From Sphingomonas echinoides ATCC 14820 (GTDB lineage: Bacteria > Pseudomonadota > Alphaproteobacteria > Sphingomonadales > Sphingomonadaceae), in assembly GCF_000241465.1 (NCBI RefSeq), contig NZ_JH584235.1, positions 2,842,529 to 2,906,528 of the forward strand: DNA of 64,000 bases, in the 5' to 3' direction. This document shows positions 39,445 to 49,168 of this stretch, piece after piece. Within the stretch, counting starts at the first letter, position 1. Each line of letters begins with the position of its first letter. Below the pieces are notes generated by a model, which did no database searches, was not told where the DNA came from, and was given only the letters and a program-made list of their open reading frames with translations. The position numbers and the translations under genes are program-made.

Positions 39445-39475
39445 GGGAGGGTGGAGCAATCCACCCTCCCTTCTT
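39445..39475 (+). terminator. Intrinsic terminator of the Tat hydrolase
   Basis: An 11-bp perfect stem GGGAGGGTGGA (39445-39455), GCAA tetraloop, TCCACCCTCCC (39460-39470), then TTCTT; 27 nt after the stop. Confidence 0.85.
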
Positions 39476-39529
39476 CGTATCTGCAGCTGGCCTGTGTCCG
39501 TGTCCGGCGGGCGCGATCCCCGAGCCGAC

Positions 39530-39563
39530 AAAAAAAGGGGGGCGGGCCGCGCGGCCCGCCCCC
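39530..39563 (-). terminator. Intrinsic terminator of the HdeA-like gene
   Basis: On the - strand a 13-bp self-complementary stem (GGGGGCGGGCCGC at 39538-39550 against its complement at 39551-39563) ends in seven T. It is just 12 nt past the HdeA-like stop and faces the terminator of the convergent hydrolase. Confidence 0.8.
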
Positions 39564-39575
39564 TCCGGGGGGGTA

Positions 39576-39938
39576 TCAGCGCTTGTAGATGACGGTGCTG
39601 ACGGTGTCGTGCAGCGAACCCTTGGGGTGCGACTTGCACGTGCTGACAATGACCGGGGTGAGCGTGTCGACAGCGCTGATGTCGATGGCCTTCACGCTGG
39701 GATTGCGGGCCTTGTTGTAGCCGATGATATAGGAAATCGCCTGCGGCTTGTACTTGTTCTCGATGTCGAGAAAGTCTTCGCAGCTAATTTCCTGGCCGCC
39801 TTTGCGCGTCTTTACGAATTGATCGGTGGTGACGACGCCGTTCTTGACCTGAATGTTCTTGGCCGTGCTCTGCGAGCAGGCCGGCGTCGCCAAAGCGGCC
39901 ATCAGGATGCTGGCTGCGAAGAAGGAGGAGCTGCGCAT
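39576..39938 (-). CDS. HdeA-like periplasmic acid-stress protein
   Basis: A 120-aa secreted protein. A signal peptide (first 22 residues) is followed by the HdeA pattern: ISCEDFLDIENKYKPQAISYIIGYNKA (Cys53) and VDTLTPVIVSTCKSHPKGSL (Cys101); the two cysteines form the single disulfide of HdeA. HdeA is a small chaperone that unfolds at low pH to protect periplasmic proteins. The 5' region has a perfect 14-nt hairpin ACGCT/AGCGT at 39958-39971. An LxxC-like site (TPAC) is too poor to call it a lipoprotein. Confidence 0.83.
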   Translation of the reverse strand: MRSSSFFAASILMAALATPACSQSTAKNIQVKNGVVTTDQFVKTRKGGQEISCEDFLDIENKYKPQAISYIIGYNKARNPSVKAIDISAVDTLTPVIVSTCKSHPKGSLHDTVSTVIYKR

Positions 39939-40306
39939 GGGAAGAACCTTTCGTGTTACGCTCGCAAGCGTGGGTCATGGGACGATCTGACACTCCGGCC
40001 GGTACTGTGCGGCCAAAGCGATTTCGATCGCCGCCAAAGTAACGGCGCGACGGGCGCATTTTGATAATACGTTGATATGAGTCGGTGGCGCGATCGGTAT
40101 CCGCTGGCCAGAGATGACACCGTTATTGCCCGTGTTGGTCGCGACGCTGTGTGTCGGCATCTGTCTGCGGACATGCGGCGACGTCAACGGGAAGAACTCG
40201 AAACGATCGTATAGGTATCACCACCAAAGCGGCTCGTCATACCGTGAAACAGCCCGAACGGATCTTGGTTCGGCGTCAGGATCACCGTAAAAGTCGAGGT
40301 ATCGTC
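39939..40306. promoter_or_regulatory. Divergent region between HdeA-like and bicupin genes
   Basis: 368 bp. It holds a hairpin in the HdeA-like leader (39958-39971) and an AT-rich patch near 40060-40080 (ATTTTGATAATACGTTGATA) likely to be the promoter. On the other side CGATCGTATAGGTATCACC (40203-) precedes the bicupin gene. A frame extended upstream of the bicupin ATG has no family match. Confidence 0.45.
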
Positions 40307-41542
40307 ATGACCGACCCGCGCGCTGCGCAGCTTTCACCGCATCATGAGGCCCCCGTCTTCGGCAATCCGGATATGCCGGCCGAGGGTCGTGTGAACATTG
40401 CCGATGACGCCAAAAGCAGCCGCATGACCGGCCCGCGCAATCCGGTGATCGAAAGCCAGTTCCCGTCGCAGATCGATGCGCCGGCGACCGACATCAGCAC
40501 CCAGCCGTTCTTCTGGTCGTCGTTCAACATCTCGCCGCGCCGCCAACAGCTTGGGGGCTGGGCACGCGAGCTGACACAGGCCGATTTCGCGATCTCCGAC
40601 GAAATTTCTGGCGTGAACATGTATCTCGAAGCGGGCGGCATCCGCGAGCTGCACTGGCACCAGACGGCGGAATGGGCGATCATGACGCGCGGGCGCTGCC
40701 GCGTCACCACGCTCGATCGCCACGGCCGCCCGAGCATTGAAGATGTGGAGGCGGGCGACCTGTGGTACTTCCCGCCGGGCCTGCCGCACTCGCTGCAGGG
40801 GCTCGGTCCGGACGGTGCCGAATTCGTCATCGTCTTCGACGACGGCTCCCAGTCCGAAAGCAACACCCTCCTCATCACGGATTGGTTCGCGCACACGCCG
40901 CCCGAGGTGCTCGCCAAGAATTTCGGGATGCCGATCGAGACGTTCAAGGATATCCCGCTCCACAACCTCTGGATCTTCGCGGCGAACGAACCCGGCGATC
41001 TTGACGCCGATCGCAAGGCGGCCAGGGTCGTGGAAGGGACCGAGCCGGTGATCTTCCGCCTGTCGCGCTCGCCCGCCATCAAGAGCAATAGCGGCGGCAG
41101 CATCCAGACCGCGGACAGCCGCAACTTTCCAATCGCGAAGACCGTGGCGACCGCGCTGGTCACGATCGAGCCGGGCGGGATGCGCGAAATGCATTGGCAC
41201 CCCAATGCAGACGAATGGCAATATTACCTGCGCGGAAGCGCACGCATGACGGTGTTCAACACCGGCCCCAAGGCGACCACGACCGATTTTCGTCCCGGCG
41301 ACGTTGGCGTCGTGCGGCGCAATTACGGCCATTATGTCGAAAATACCGGCGATGACGTGCTGCAGTTCGTCGAGGTGTTCCGCTCGGATCGTTATGAGGA
41401 GGTCTCGCTCGCCAATTGGCTCAGCCATTTGCCCCCGGCGCTGGTCACCCAGCACCTCAATATCGACGCTGAGACGCTGGCGAAATTTCCGGTCGGAACC
41501 CAGGGTATCGTCCCCCTCCCGACCAATCGACCGTCCCCTTAG
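40307..41542 (+). CDS. Oxalate decarboxylase-family bicupin
   Basis: A 411-aa double-cupin manganese protein. Cupin 1 carries IRELHWHQTAEWAIMTRGRCRV (metal HWH...E) and AGDLWYFPPGLPHSLQG; cupin 2 carries MREMHWHPNADEWQYYLRGSARM and GVVRRNYGHYVENTG. The active-site lid is SESNT (in DDGSQSESNTLL), which keeps the Glu proton donor of Bacillus OxdC (SENST) but swaps the next two residues. It would convert oxalate to formate and CO2. No signal peptide is seen. RBS GAGG lies 8 nt before ATG 40307. Confidence 0.88.
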   Translation: MTDPRAAQLSPHHEAPVFGNPDMPAEGRVNIADDAKSSRMTGPRNPVIESQFPSQIDAPATDISTQPFFWSSFNISPRRQQLGGWARELTQADFAISDEISGVNMYLEAGGIRELHWHQTAEWAIMTRGRCRVTTLDRHGRPSIEDVEAGDLWYFPPGLPHSLQGLGPDGAEFVIVFDDGSQSESNTLLITDWFAHTPPEVLAKNFGMPIETFKDIPLHNLWIFAANEPGDLDADRKAARVVEGTEPVIFRLSRSPAIKSNSGGSIQTADSRNFPIAKTVATALVTIEPGGMREMHWHPNADEWQYYLRGSARMTVFNTGPKATTTDFRPGDVGVVRRNYGHYVENTGDDVLQFVEVFRSDRYEEVSLANWLSHLPPALVTQHLNIDAETLAKFPVGTQGIVPLPTNRPSP

Positions 41543-41735
41543 GCTTGGCACCTTTGGTGGTGCCCTGTCGTTCGGCGGCCAGACCCCGATCGTGTGCAGA
41601 TTATACAATCCTCGGTGCTCGGGTCACCCTAAGCCCTCTTCATCGGGGTCGCGTCACTGCGTGGGCGTCAATCCGGGATGAGCTTGGCGTGCGGCTACGG
41701 GCGCGTGCAACATTTCTGCGCGGTGTGGGATTGAT
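41543..41735. other. Intergenic gap before the large kinase
   Basis: 193 bp. A weak hairpin GGCACC/GGTGCC (41547-41564) without a T run follows the bicupin stop; the patch AGATTATACAATCC near 41600 may be a promoter. No protein-coding sign. Confidence 0.35.
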
Positions 41736-44700
41736 ATGACCTCGATCGATCACAGGCCTTCGTCGAGCGTCGTATTTGGCACTGTCGATGCCGCAGAGTT
41801 CACAGACCAGGGTTCCTCGGACGGCAGCTTCACGCGACGGCTGTTTGGCCGGATCACCGAAAGTGCGGCGCTGGCCGATGCGCTCGCGCGCGTGCGGGCC
41901 AGCGGTCGTTCCGAAATCGTGTTGCTGTCGGGCGTGTCCGGGGTCGGAAAGTCGGCGCTGGTCCGCAGATTTCGCATGTTGATGGCGGCGTCGCCGCACC
42001 GCTTCACGGCGGGCAAATGCGACCAGCTTCACCATCATGCGCCGTTCGTGCCGATAGCGCAGGCATTGAAACATCTGGCGCATGGCCTGCTCGGCGAAAG
42101 CGATGCCATGCTCGAGAGCTTGCGCGCGTCCCTTTTGCCGGAATTGGGAAACGATACCCGCCTGGTCGTCGATCTCGTGCCGGACATGGAGATCGTGCTT
42201 GGAACCGGTGGCGCGCGGACCGACATGTCCCCCGCACTTGCAAAGGTCAGGCTTCACAAAGCACTGTTGGCGACGATTGCAGCGCTGGCGACGCGGGAAG
42301 CGCCGCTGATCCTGTTTCTGGACGATATTCAATGGGCTGACCCCTTCTCGCTTGAAATGCTGATGAGTCTGGCCGCCGATCCCCCGGCCAACACGCTCGT
42401 CATCCTGGCCTATCGTGAAGACGAAGCGCATGTGTATTTAAAGCCCATCGGCTTCCTCGACGGAATCGGCGCGTGCGCGCTTCCGGTGACACCGATCGCG
42501 TTGGCGGCGTTAGCGCCGGATTCGATCGTCGAGATGCTGGAGCACACCTTTGGCGGCTCGGATCGTGATCTGAGGGCGTTGGGGCACGCCATTCACGCGA
42601 AAACCGGCGGAAATCCGTTCTTCGTGCAGCAGGTTCTCGGCAGCCTGCGCGAGGAAGGGGTGATCCGCTATGACGAGACGCGGCAGTGCTGGATTTGGAC
42701 CGCCCAAAACCTCGAAACGTCGGTGCACGCCGGCAATGTGGTCGACTTTACCGGTAGCCGGGTCGAGCGTCTGCCGCGCGAGCAACGCGAAGTCCTCCAA
42801 TCGCTTGCGTTGATCGGCAGCCGTGCGGATGGCGGTTTGCTTGGGGCGTTCATGGATCTTGACCGCGATCCGTTGGAGGCGCGGACACGCCCGCTGGTCG
42901 AAGCCGGGTTCCTCCACCGCGATGCCACGCACTATGCGTTTGCGCATGACCGCATCATGGAAGTTTCCATCGCCTTGACCCCGGAGGCCGACCGGCCCGT
43001 TCGACATGCCGCGCTTGCGCGCCTGATGCTCGAGCAGCGCGGTACCACCGGTGTGACGGAATTCGATATCGCCGACCATGTCGTCGGGGCGATGGTGAGC
43101 GATGTTGCCATAATCGACCGACCTCTGTTCGCGCGCGCGCTGGTCGACGCGGCGGATCGCGCGTTGCAGACGGCCGCGGTTGACCAGGTCACGCGCTACA
43201 TGGAGGGCGCGAAGCGCCTGTCGTCCGACGAATGGTGGCAAACCCATTACACCTTGGCGTTCGACATCGATTTTCGCAGGATCGAAAATCTGTTGCAGAT
43301 TGGTGCTGTGGACATTGCCGAACGCGCGATCGACGCCTTGTTGGGCCATGCCGCCAAACCGATCGACAAGGCGCGGGTGTATCGCCTGAAGGCGATCACG
43401 CGGACGCTCCATTCCGATTATGACGGCTCGATCGCGGCGGGGCTGGCCGGGCTGGCGCTGCTCGGCGTCGATCTTCACCGCTTTCCCGCACAGGCCGAAT
43501 GCGACGCCGCCTATCAGCGGGTTCGGATCGCGCTTGGCGATGCCCCGATCGCCAGCCTGGCCGATCTGCCCAAAACCGATGATCCCCAAATCGAGGCGAT
43601 CATGGCGTTGTTATCGACGATGATCGCGGCGGTTTTCGCAGATGACGGACTGCGTTTCATCCACGTCGCCAAGATCGTCGAGCTCACGCTGGCCCATGGG
43701 GCCACTGCGGGGTCGGCTTATGGCCTCGCCTGGTTCGGGGTGTTCGTGTGCGATTTCTACGGACAATATGCCGACGGTTTCGAATATGGCCTGGCCGCGC
43801 TCGCGCTGGTCGACCGGCATGGATTCGAGACGCAGCGAACGGGTACGCTTGTCGCGCTCGATCAGCTCAGTCCGTGGACGCAGCCATTTTCCTACGCCGT
43901 CCTGCGGATCCGCGAAGCGATTGCGGCGGGGCATGCGGCGGGTGATCTTGGCATGACCTGTTATGCGCGCAACCACCTGGTGACGGACCTGCTGATGATG
44001 GGGGCACCGCTGTCGCTGGTCGAAGAAGAGGCCGAACGCGGGCTGCAGTTGACGCGCCGCATCAATTTTCGCGACATCGAATTGCTGATCGGCGGTCAAT
44101 ACGGGCTGGTGCGTCAGCTCAGCCGGAACGAAACGATGCTGCCGTTCGAATCAGCAGGTGACATCACCTCGGCCTCGACCCGGTTCTGGGTTCGCCTGAA
44201 TGCCGGCATGGCTGCCTATTTCTTCAAGGATTATGCGCGGGCATCGCAGGTGCTCGACGAAGCGGAGTTCCTGTCCTGGGCGCTTCCGGCCAATATCGAT
44301 CTGGCCTATCTCGCCTTGTTCTCCGCCCTCACGGCCGCCCAATACGGGGAAGGTGCGGACGCCTTGCGCAAGATTGAGGTCCATCGCGCTAGGCTCGCGA
44401 CCTGGGCCCAGCTCAATCCTCGCAATTTCGAGAATAAGCGCTTGCTCGTCGAAGCGGAAATGGCGCGCCTGCGTGGCGAGGGGCTGGGGGCCCTGCAGCT
44501 TTACGATCGCGCGATCGAGGCGAGCGGGGACTTTGGCCACGAACGCGCGATGGCCCACGAACTGGCCGCGCGCCATTGCACCGCAATCGGGCTGGGCGTG
44601 ACTGCTGCCTATCATGGCCGCGCGGCGCGCACCGGCTATCGCGATTGGGGTGCCACCGCCAAGGCCACCCTGCTTGAAACGGGTCATCCCGAATGGTTTG

Positions 44701-45968
44701 GCAGCCAGCAAGGCGATCAGACTCGCGACGTCGATACGGTGCTCGATCTCGCGCTGTCCTTCTCTCAGGAACTCGCCCCTGACCGGCTGACCGAACTGCT
44801 CACCAGCACGATGATCGAGCGCTCCGGCGCACAGCGTGGCTTGCTGATGATTTTGCGCGACGGCGAGCCCGTCATCGAATCCATGGGGGTTCGCACGCCG
44901 GGCGGGATCGAGGTCAGCGTGGCGGCGGTGATCCCCACCGCCGAGCGCATAGACCCGACGATCCTGAACACGGTGATGCGCACGCAGACATCGGTTGTCA
45001 CTGCCGATCGGCAGCAGGGGCAAGTCCTGTCGATTCCGCTACTCCAGCGCAATCGGTTGCTCGGCATCGTGCATCTCGAAAGCTGTCCCGCCGAGAGCTG
45101 CTCGCCGTCCGGCGTCGCCTTGATGGAGCGGATCGCTGCGGTGGCCAGTATCGCGCTTGGCACCGCGCACCGGCACGCCGCGCTGATGGAGGAGGATGCG
45201 CGTCGCGCGCAGGCCGAAAACGCGCTGCGCGCCGCTCGGGCGGAATTGGCGCAGACCTCGCATCTTTCGGTGATGGGCGGGCTCGCCGCATCGATCGCGC
45301 ATGAAATCGGCCAGCCACTCGCCGCGATCGTGTCGCATGCCGGGGCCAGCATCCGGTGGTTGAAGCGAGCTGAGCCCAATATTCCGGAAGCCGTGGCGGG
45401 TCTGCAGCAGATCAAGGACGGCGGTTTGCGCGCGGCCGACATCGTGCGCGGCCTTCGCGCGCTGGCCCGGCAGGAACCCGCATCCCGCGAACCCGTCGTT
45501 CTGAATGCCGTGGTGCGCGACGTGCTGGAGCTGACGGCGGCGGAAATCGACGAGCGCGCGGTCGTGCTGATAGTGCACCTCGACGAAACCGAATCCGTCG
45601 TCATCGGGGACTATGTGCAATTGCAGCAGGTCGTGCTCAACCTGGTGATGAACGCGATCGACGCGATGGGGAGCGTTCCGGAGGCGGAGCGCGCTCTGAC
45701 GGTTACCACACACCGGGAAGAGGCCAGCGTCGCCGTGCGGGTGGAGGATTCGGGCACTGGCATTTCGCCGGAACATCTCGCGCGCATCTTCACGCCGCTG
45801 TTCACCACCAAATCGAAGGGGATGGGCATGGGGCTGGCGATCTGCAAATCGATCGTCGAGGCTCATGGCGGACGATTGACGGCACGCCATGCCGACAAAC
45901 GCGGTACCGTTTTCACCTTCGAACTGCCGAGCACCGCCGAAGGTGCTGTGCCGGGAGAGGGCGCTTAG
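41736..45968 (+). CDS. Giant AAA ATPase-TPR-GAF sensor histidine kinase
   Basis: A 1410-aa cytoplasmic kinase. Order: AAA_16-type ATPase (about 36-330; LFGRITE, Walker A SGVSGVGKSALV near 65-75, Walker B LILFLDDIQWAD near 190-201), a long helical repeat/TPR-like region (about 380-970), GAF domain (about 1005-1150), DHp with SIAHEIGQPLAAIVSHAG (His1189), and HATPase_c (VVLNLVMNAIDAM, VEDSGTGISPEHL, TTKSKGMGMGLAICKSIVEAHGG). The family usually also has an N-terminal Ser/Thr kinase domain, giving about 1700-1800 aa; here it is missing and the ATPase starts within 40 residues. No cognate regulator is adjacent; the FixJ-type ones at 31-34 kb are candidates. Confidence 0.9.
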   Translation: MTSIDHRPSSSVVFGTVDAAEFTDQGSSDGSFTRRLFGRITESAALADALARVRASGRSEIVLLSGVSGVGKSALVRRFRMLMAASPHRFTAGKCDQLHHHAPFVPIAQALKHLAHGLLGESDAMLESLRASLLPELGNDTRLVVDLVPDMEIVLGTGGARTDMSPALAKVRLHKALLATIAALATREAPLILFLDDIQWADPFSLEMLMSLAADPPANTLVILAYREDEAHVYLKPIGFLDGIGACALPVTPIALAALAPDSIVEMLEHTFGGSDRDLRALGHAIHAKTGGNPFFVQQVLGSLREEGVIRYDETRQCWIWTAQNLETSVHAGNVVDFTGSRVERLPREQREVLQSLALIGSRADGGLLGAFMDLDRDPLEARTRPLVEAGFLHRDATHYAFAHDRIMEVSIALTPEADRPVRHAALARLMLEQRGTTGVTEFDIADHVVGAMVSDVAIIDRPLFARALVDAADRALQTAAVDQVTRYMEGAKRLSSDEWWQTHYTLAFDIDFRRIENLLQIGAVDIAERAIDALLGHAAKPIDKARVYRLKAITRTLHSDYDGSIAAGLAGLALLGVDLHRFPAQAECDAAYQRVRIALGDAPIASLADLPKTDDPQIEAIMALLSTMIAAVFADDGLRFIHVAKIVELTLAHGATAGSAYGLAWFGVFVCDFYGQYADGFEYGLAALALVDRHGFETQRTGTLVALDQLSPWTQPFSYAVLRIREAIAAGHAAGDLGMTCYARNHLVTDLLMMGAPLSLVEEEAERGLQLTRRINFRDIELLIGGQYGLVRQLSRNETMLPFESAGDITSASTRFWVRLNAGMAAYFFKDYARASQVLDEAEFLSWALPANIDLAYLALFSALTAAQYGEGADALRKIEVHRARLATWAQLNPRNFENKRLLVEAEMARLRGEGLGALQLYDRAIEASGDFGHERAMAHELAARHCTAIGLGVTAAYHGRAARTGYRDWGATAKATLLETGHPEWFGSQQGDQTRDVDTVLDLALSFSQELAPDRLTELLTSTMIERSGAQRGLLMILRDGEPVIESMGVRTPGGIEVSVAAVIPTAERIDPTILNTVMRTQTSVVTADRQQGQVLSIPLLQRNRLLGIVHLESCPAESCSPSGVALMERIAAVASIALGTAHRHAALMEEDARRAQAENALRAARAELAQTSHLSVMGGLAASIAHEIGQPLAAIVSHAGASIRWLKRAEPNIPEAVAGLQQIKDGGLRAADIVRGLRALARQEPASREPVVLNAVVRDVLELTAAEIDERAVVLIVHLDETESVVIGDYVQLQQVVLNLVMNAIDAMGSVPEAERALTVTTHREEASVAVRVEDSGTGISPEHLARIFTPLFTTKSKGMGMGLAICKSIVEAHGGRLTARHADKRGTVFTFELPSTAEGAVPGEGA

Positions 45969-45988
45969 CCGGCCGAGCCCCGGCTAAG
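45964..45988. terminator. Hairpin over the kinase stop codon
   Basis: CTTAGCCGG (45964-45972) pairs with CCGGCTAAG (45980-45988), a 9-bp stem containing the stop codon TAG, with no T run. A weak terminator or barrier between convergent genes. Confidence 0.4.
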
Positions 45989-46046
45989 CCAGTCTTGACC
46001 ATGCCCTGCCTCGGAAACGCGATGGCTCTGGCGGGCATGGCTGGAC

Positions 46047-47243
46047 CTAATTCGCTAAAACCACTTGCACCTGTCCGCCATTATAGTCGGTCAGGAAAAG
46101 TGTCTGTCCGTCGCCGCCGACGCTGACCGAGCGCGGAAAGTGTGTGGCCGGAATGGACGCCGTCAGTTTGGGCGCACTTGGCACAGCGTCGAGCAAGGCG
46201 AGGTTTCCCGTGGCCGTCGCTCCGCCAAACCGATTGGAGTTCGCAACGGCCAGGCGCTTTCCGCCAGCGAACACCGCAAGCCCGACCGGTGCCTGCCCGC
46301 CGCTGTCGCTTTCCCCCAAAAACGCCTGTGCCGGATCGGCTTCAAGTCGGTCTGTTGAGAAGGCGAGGACCTTGTCGTCGCCCCGCGCCGCCACCCACAC
46401 CGTCTGCCCATCGGGTGACACCGCCGCGCGCACCGGCGAGCACCCCGCCGCTGTCGCTGAAATCACCGAGCGGGCATCGCCAGCTTCGGCCCGGGCGACG
46501 TCGATCACCGACAACACCCCGAACGGCTGCGCGGGACCGTCGCCTTGTCGGCAACCGCCATGCGCGAGCTTTGGCACGGTCGCATTGGCCAACCGCGCAC
46601 CGGGCCGCGCCACTTCGCTGGTCACGTAGAGCCTGCGTCCGTCGCGCGACAGCACCACGCTGGTGACCGCAGCGGCACCCGTTGCGACGCGGCCCACCAC
46701 CCTGCCGCCGGTCGGTGCCCCCTTATCGTCATAGGAAAGCGCGACGATGGCGACGTGACCGCGCAGGTCGTGCCCCGCAGCATCGGTCGACACGACCCCA
46801 TATTCGTTCGCGACGAACGCATAGCGACCGTCTGGCGAGATCGTAACGTCGATGCTGCCCTGCCGCGACGCCGCGCTTCCGAGCGAGACCGTTACCGGGC
46901 GCGCGTGGCAGCCATTGATTACGGCGGCACGGCTAAACAGTTGCAGGCCAGCATCCCCCGCCGCCACGACCAGCGTGTTCCGGTCCGCCGAGATCGCGAT
47001 CGCATGCACCTGCTTCGCATCCACCGCTTGAAAGCAGTCGAACTTCAGCGCGGCAGGCGACGGGCCCGTAAAGACTCGCAGCCCTGTTGCGCTATCAGGC
47101 CGTCCATTTGCCGTGACCGTCACGATCACCGCGCCTGGTAGCGGCAGTGCCGCAAACGGGTGCCCCTGGGTCGGCAGGGCCGCGATCTCTTGCGCCCGTA
47201 CGGGCGTGGCGAGTGCCAGCACAGCAAGAATCAGGAAACGCAT
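46047..47243 (-). CDS. Secreted YncE-like beta-propeller protein
   Basis: A 398-aa protein. The signal peptide ends near PVRAQE (residue 18). Repeating units of about 45-60 residues (AIAISADRNTLVVAAGDAG, DVTISPDGRYAFVANEYG, SVVLSRDGRRLYVTSE, RAAVSPDGQTVWVAARGDDKVLAF, GLAVFAGGKRLAVANSNR, SVGGDGQTLFLTDYNGGQ) form a seven-bladed propeller of the YncE/lactonase-like type. Two cysteines (FDCFQ, NGCHARP) lie near the start. Members bind DNA or metal-linked ligands, or are structural; no enzyme activity can be claimed. Confidence 0.83.
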   Translation of the reverse strand: MRFLILAVLALATPVRAQEIAALPTQGHPFAALPLPGAVIVTVTANGRPDSATGLRVFTGPSPAALKFDCFQAVDAKQVHAIAISADRNTLVVAAGDAGLQLFSRAAVINGCHARPVTVSLGSAASRQGSIDVTISPDGRYAFVANEYGVVSTDAAGHDLRGHVAIVALSYDDKGAPTGGRVVGRVATGAAAVTSVVLSRDGRRLYVTSEVARPGARLANATVPKLAHGGCRQGDGPAQPFGVLSVIDVARAEAGDARSVISATAAGCSPVRAAVSPDGQTVWVAARGDDKVLAFSTDRLEADPAQAFLGESDSGGQAPVGLAVFAGGKRLAVANSNRFGGATATGNLALLDAVPSAPKLTASIPATHFPRSVSVGGDGQTLFLTDYNGGQVQVVLAN

Positions 47244-47414
47244 GCAGTGCCTCTTTGAAGATCAGACAAAAACACCGCGTGCGAGAGTGTGCGCTTGCGC
47301 GCAGCACATCGCAACGCCTGCCAACGCTGGATAAGCCACTGTATGTCTGGAAAAATGGTGACGCACCAACGCTGAAAGCGACGGTGGTGCCGACCCGATC
47401 ACCGGGCCTGACGC

Positions 47415-49139
47415 TCAGCGCGCGGTACGGTCGATCAGAACGCGCCTGCGGATCCAGTCTGCCATCGTGTCGAGCGCGACCGGTGCGACGGTCTCTTCGA
47501 TATCGGCATATTCGCCCAAAGCGCCTGTCTTTGCCGTTTGGAACAGATGATTGAGACCCGGCAGCTCGACAAGGGTGACATCGGGATTGCCCTTGGTCGC
47601 CATCCGGATTGGCGGCAGGTTTTGCTCGGGCAGCACCTGGCCGTCCTTCGAGCCGTTCAGTGCCAGGATCGGGCATTTTACCTTTGCGAGCGTCGGGCCC
47701 GGATCATAGTCGAACAGATCGCGCATCCATTTCGAGCTCAGCGTGGTTGCCATCGCTTCGGCTTGCTCGTTGGAGCGGATCAGATCGGCACCCTCGCCCG
47801 TGATAACCTTCATCGCCCGCGCGTGGGCCTCGGCCTCGTCTTTCGATCCGCGCATCGCCAACACCATGCGGTCGGTCAGCGCCTGTGTCTGGCGGACCTG
47901 CTTGGGCGTCTGACCCATTGCCGGGGCAAGCCGGGCGCGCTGCGCCGCGAGCACCTGCGACAGCGGCACGCCGGGCCCCGCCATCAGGACGATGAACGCG
48001 ATCCTCGGATCCTTCGCCGCAACCTTCGGTGCCACGATCCCGCCCTCGCTATGGCCGATCAGGCCGATCCGCGCCGGATCAATATCGGCGCGGGTGCGCA
48101 GGAACGCCACGTCGGCGGCGGTATCCACCGCGAAGTCGTCGTCGATCGCGGCGGCAAAGTCGCCGGTCGACTTTGCGACGCCTCAGTCGTCCATGCGCAG
48201 CACCGCGATGCCGTCGCGCGTCAGCCGATCGGCGATGACCGCGAAGGGCTTATGGCCGAAGATCGTTTCGTCGCGGTCCTGGGGCCCCGAGCCCGTGATC
48301 AGCACCACCGCCGGGAACGGGCCCTTGCCCGCAGGCAGGGTGAGCGTGCCCGCGAGCTTCACCCCCGGGGCGCTCTCTACCGTCACCTCCTCGGTGCGAT
48401 AGGGGAAGGGCGGCTGCGGGGTCTGCGGGCGCTTCGGCGCAGCGGCCTGCTTCGCTTGCGGGGTAAAGACCAGCGGACCCTTATAGTTTGGCCCCTCCCA
48501 TGTGCCGTCGATCGTGCGGCCGTCCGCCGATAGCGTCCCTTCGAAGCGGCTGCCGTTGACGGTGAAGCGGACCTTCTGGCCCTCGCGCGTGAGCGTGGGC
48601 AGCGGCAGGCCGAAGGCGAGCTGGTCGGGCGAATCCAGGCTCACTACCGTGCCCCGGGCATCGGTCGTGACATGGAGCACCAGGCGGATCGTCGCGCCCG
48701 CCGGGGTGATGGTCCCCGCCCAGTCACCGTCCAAGCCGGTGATCACCGGACGCGCATCGGGCTTGCCGGCGGTCAGCACCAGCGGCAGTGCCTTGCCCTG
48801 CCGCCATTCGCCGACCCAGGCTTTGCGCGCCGCATCCCAGCGAGCGGCATAGCTGGCGTGGATCGCATCGACGGCGAAGCTGAGCGCGTCGCCCTCCACC
48901 TTCACCGCGTCCAGCGGGATTAGGGCAGGGGTCTGATCGGGGCTCTGCATCACGCCCTGATAGCCGCCGTCAGCTTTGGGGCTGATCGTCACGCCGATCC
49001 GCAGCACGACGCCGGGAGGAATGCTGAGCGTGCCGTGCCACTCGCCTGCGGCTTGCTGGGCATGCGCCGCGCCGGGGGCGATGGCGGCCATTGCAACCGA
49101 TGCCGCAAGGGCCGCGCTCGTTCGGATGATTCCGTACAT
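47415..49139 (-). pseudogene. Secreted alpha/beta hydrolase broken by one in-frame stop
   Basis: The gene reads as one 574-codon secreted hydrolase (signal residues 1-27, cut near GAAHAQ; beta-rich N-terminal part to about 230; alpha/beta hydrolase domain after PYRTEEVTVESAPGVKLAGTL). At 48183-48185 (- strand TGA) the frame stops after VLRMDD, exactly where the family has DDRGVG. Translation continues without shift as GVAKSTGDFAAAID, then IGLIGHSEGGIVAP with nucleophile Ser in GHSEG. CGA to TGA is a single C-to-T change (base 48185). The mutation removes the catalytic half. It follows the hut operon and a small coupled ORF. Confidence 0.82.
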
Positions 49140-49168
49140 TCCGTGTTTCCCCCTCAATAATGGTTGAA

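Noticed and set aside
48183-48185. TGA as a selenocysteine codon in the hydrolase
   Set aside because: The family has Arg (CGA, one base away) here, the residue is not catalytic, and no SECIS-like structure was evident.
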